Assembly (NCBI GenBank): GCA_031277355.1
Contig: JAITMN010000253.1
Location: 1 to 6,123, forward strand
Direction of reading: 5' to 3'
Origin: Nevskiaceae bacterium
GTDB taxonomy: Bacteria > Pseudomonadota > Gammaproteobacteria > Steroidobacterales > Steroidobacteraceae
DNA: 6,123 nt
Shown here: positions 5,455-6,123 of the stretch, piece by piece
Position numbering within the stretch: position 1 is the stretch's first letter
Layout: the number at the start of each line of letters is the position of its first letter
Translations under genes and position numbers: made by a program
Notes under the pieces: model-generated
Seen by the model: only the letters and a program-made list of their open reading frames with translations
What the model was told of the DNA's origin: nothing
The model's database searches: none

Positions 5455-6123
5455 TCACACGTTTGAACTTTTGTTGTCGTTGTTCCAGGCCAGGATGGCC
5501 TCGGTGTTGTCGCGGCCCTTGCCCAGCCGCGCCAACGCCATTTGGTAGCGCTGGTCGATCAGTTGCGCCAGCGGCGCATCCAGATCAACCGTGCGCATCA
5601 GATCGGCGGCGATGTGCACGTCTTTGGCGAGCAGTTCCAGCGCAAAGCCGCTGGCGAATCTGCCCTCCACCACATGCTCGCGCATCACCACTTCGGTGTT
5701 GAAGTTGCGCCCGGTGGACACATTCATCACTTCGATCATCCGCGCATTGTCGAGACCAAAGCGCTTGCCCGCCAGCAATGCTTCGGCTGCCGCCGAATAA
5801 CCCGCCGCCGCCACGAAGTTGTTCAGCGCCTTCATCGCGTGCCCGGTGCCCAGAGCGCCGGTGTCGAACAGGCGATTGCCCATCGCCAGCAGCACCGGCT
5901 TGACCCGCGCGGCGGCCTCGGCGTCATCGCAGCCGATCATGATGGTCAGCGTGCCATCGGTGGCGCGCGGCACCGCGCCGGATACGGGGGCATCCACGAG
6001 CGTGACGCCGAAGGGTTGCAGCGCCTGACCCAGCGCGCGCGTGCCCGCAGGATCGGCGGAGCTCATGTCCACGGCAATCGTGCCGCGTTGCAGGACGGCA
6101 GCCAGACCACTGGCGCTGCCGCC
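5455..6123 (-). CDS. 3-hydroxyisobutyrate dehydrogenase-family oxidoreductase, C-terminal part
   Basis: The gene runs off the right edge, so its N-terminal Rossmann GxGxxG motif is not seen; 222 residues remain of a usual 290-300. Visible signatures of the beta-hydroxyacid dehydrogenase family are DAPVSGAVPRATDGTLTIMI (substrate loop), GTGHAMKALNNF with the catalytic Lys (visible residue 98) and the Asn two to three residues on, and FALELLAKDVHIA in the helical C-terminal domain. Members reversibly oxidise short beta-hydroxy acids with NAD(P)+, for example 3-hydroxyisobutyrate, tartronate semialdehyde/glycerate or threonate; the visible part does not decide among them. It precedes the AAHS transporter in the same direction with almost no gap, so it probably processes the acid that the transporter brings in. 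The stop is TGA 5457-5455. Confidence 0.9.
   Translation of the reverse strand, partial: GGSASGLAAVLQRGTIAVDMSSADPAGTRALGQALQPFGVTLVDAPVSGAVPRATDGTLTIMIGCDDAEAAARVKPVLLAMGNRLFDTGALGTGHAMKALNNFVAAAGYSAAAEALLAGKRFGLDNARMIEVMNVSTGRNFNTEVVMREHVVEGRFASGFALELLAKDVHIAADLMRTVDLDAPLAQLIDQRYQMALARLGKGRDNTEAILAWNNDNKSSNV

Overview
The window looks like chromosomal DNA from a GC-rich proteobacterium. Both tRNA genes encode their CCA end, gltX is of the short bacterial type (460 aa, class I HIGH and KMSKS signatures), and there is an AAHS-type aromatic/carboxylic acid symporter. GltX mixes features I associate with gammaproteobacterial enzymes (HIGG, CYC) and betaproteobacterial enzymes (a Trp where the zinc-binding Cys would be). 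I would not go below Gamma- or Betaproteobacteria, and no genus can be named from this sequence.

Layout, left to right. (1) Positions 1-340 (+) hold the 3' end of a secreted-type SGNH/GDSL hydrolase (TesA/arylesterase-like). (2) Positions 341-508 are a convergent spacer with nothing convincing in it. (3) Positions 509-2284 are a small toxin-antitoxin (TA) patch of two divergent modules. On the minus strand, an excisionase/MerR-type HTH antitoxin overlaps a PIN-domain toxin by four bases (GTGA). On the plus strand, a full-length UPF0175 antitoxin overlaps the start of a DUF3368 PIN toxin that has lost its central catalytic part and is frameshifted. The region between the modules carries regularly spaced TCGA-centred repeats that look like an operator. 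(4) Positions 2325-4025 (all minus) hold the translation cluster tRNA-Val(CAC) - gltX - tRNA-Ala(GGC). Each tRNA has a plausible sigma70 promoter with a GC-rich discriminator, as in growth-rate- and stringently-controlled promoters. (5) Positions 4041-6123 (minus) hold a two-gene unit: a 3-hydroxyisobutyrate-dehydrogenase-family oxidoreductase (5' end outside the window) followed by an AAHS-family MFS transporter. They are almost contiguous, which suggests uptake and oxidation/reduction of an organic acid.

Regions 4 and 5 are ordinary core genome. The accessory part is the TA patch between the hydrolase and the 3' end of tRNA-Ala. Its most informative features are the toxin with a missing core beside an intact antitoxin, and the phased operator-like repeats. 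I see no clear evidence of a wholly new system.
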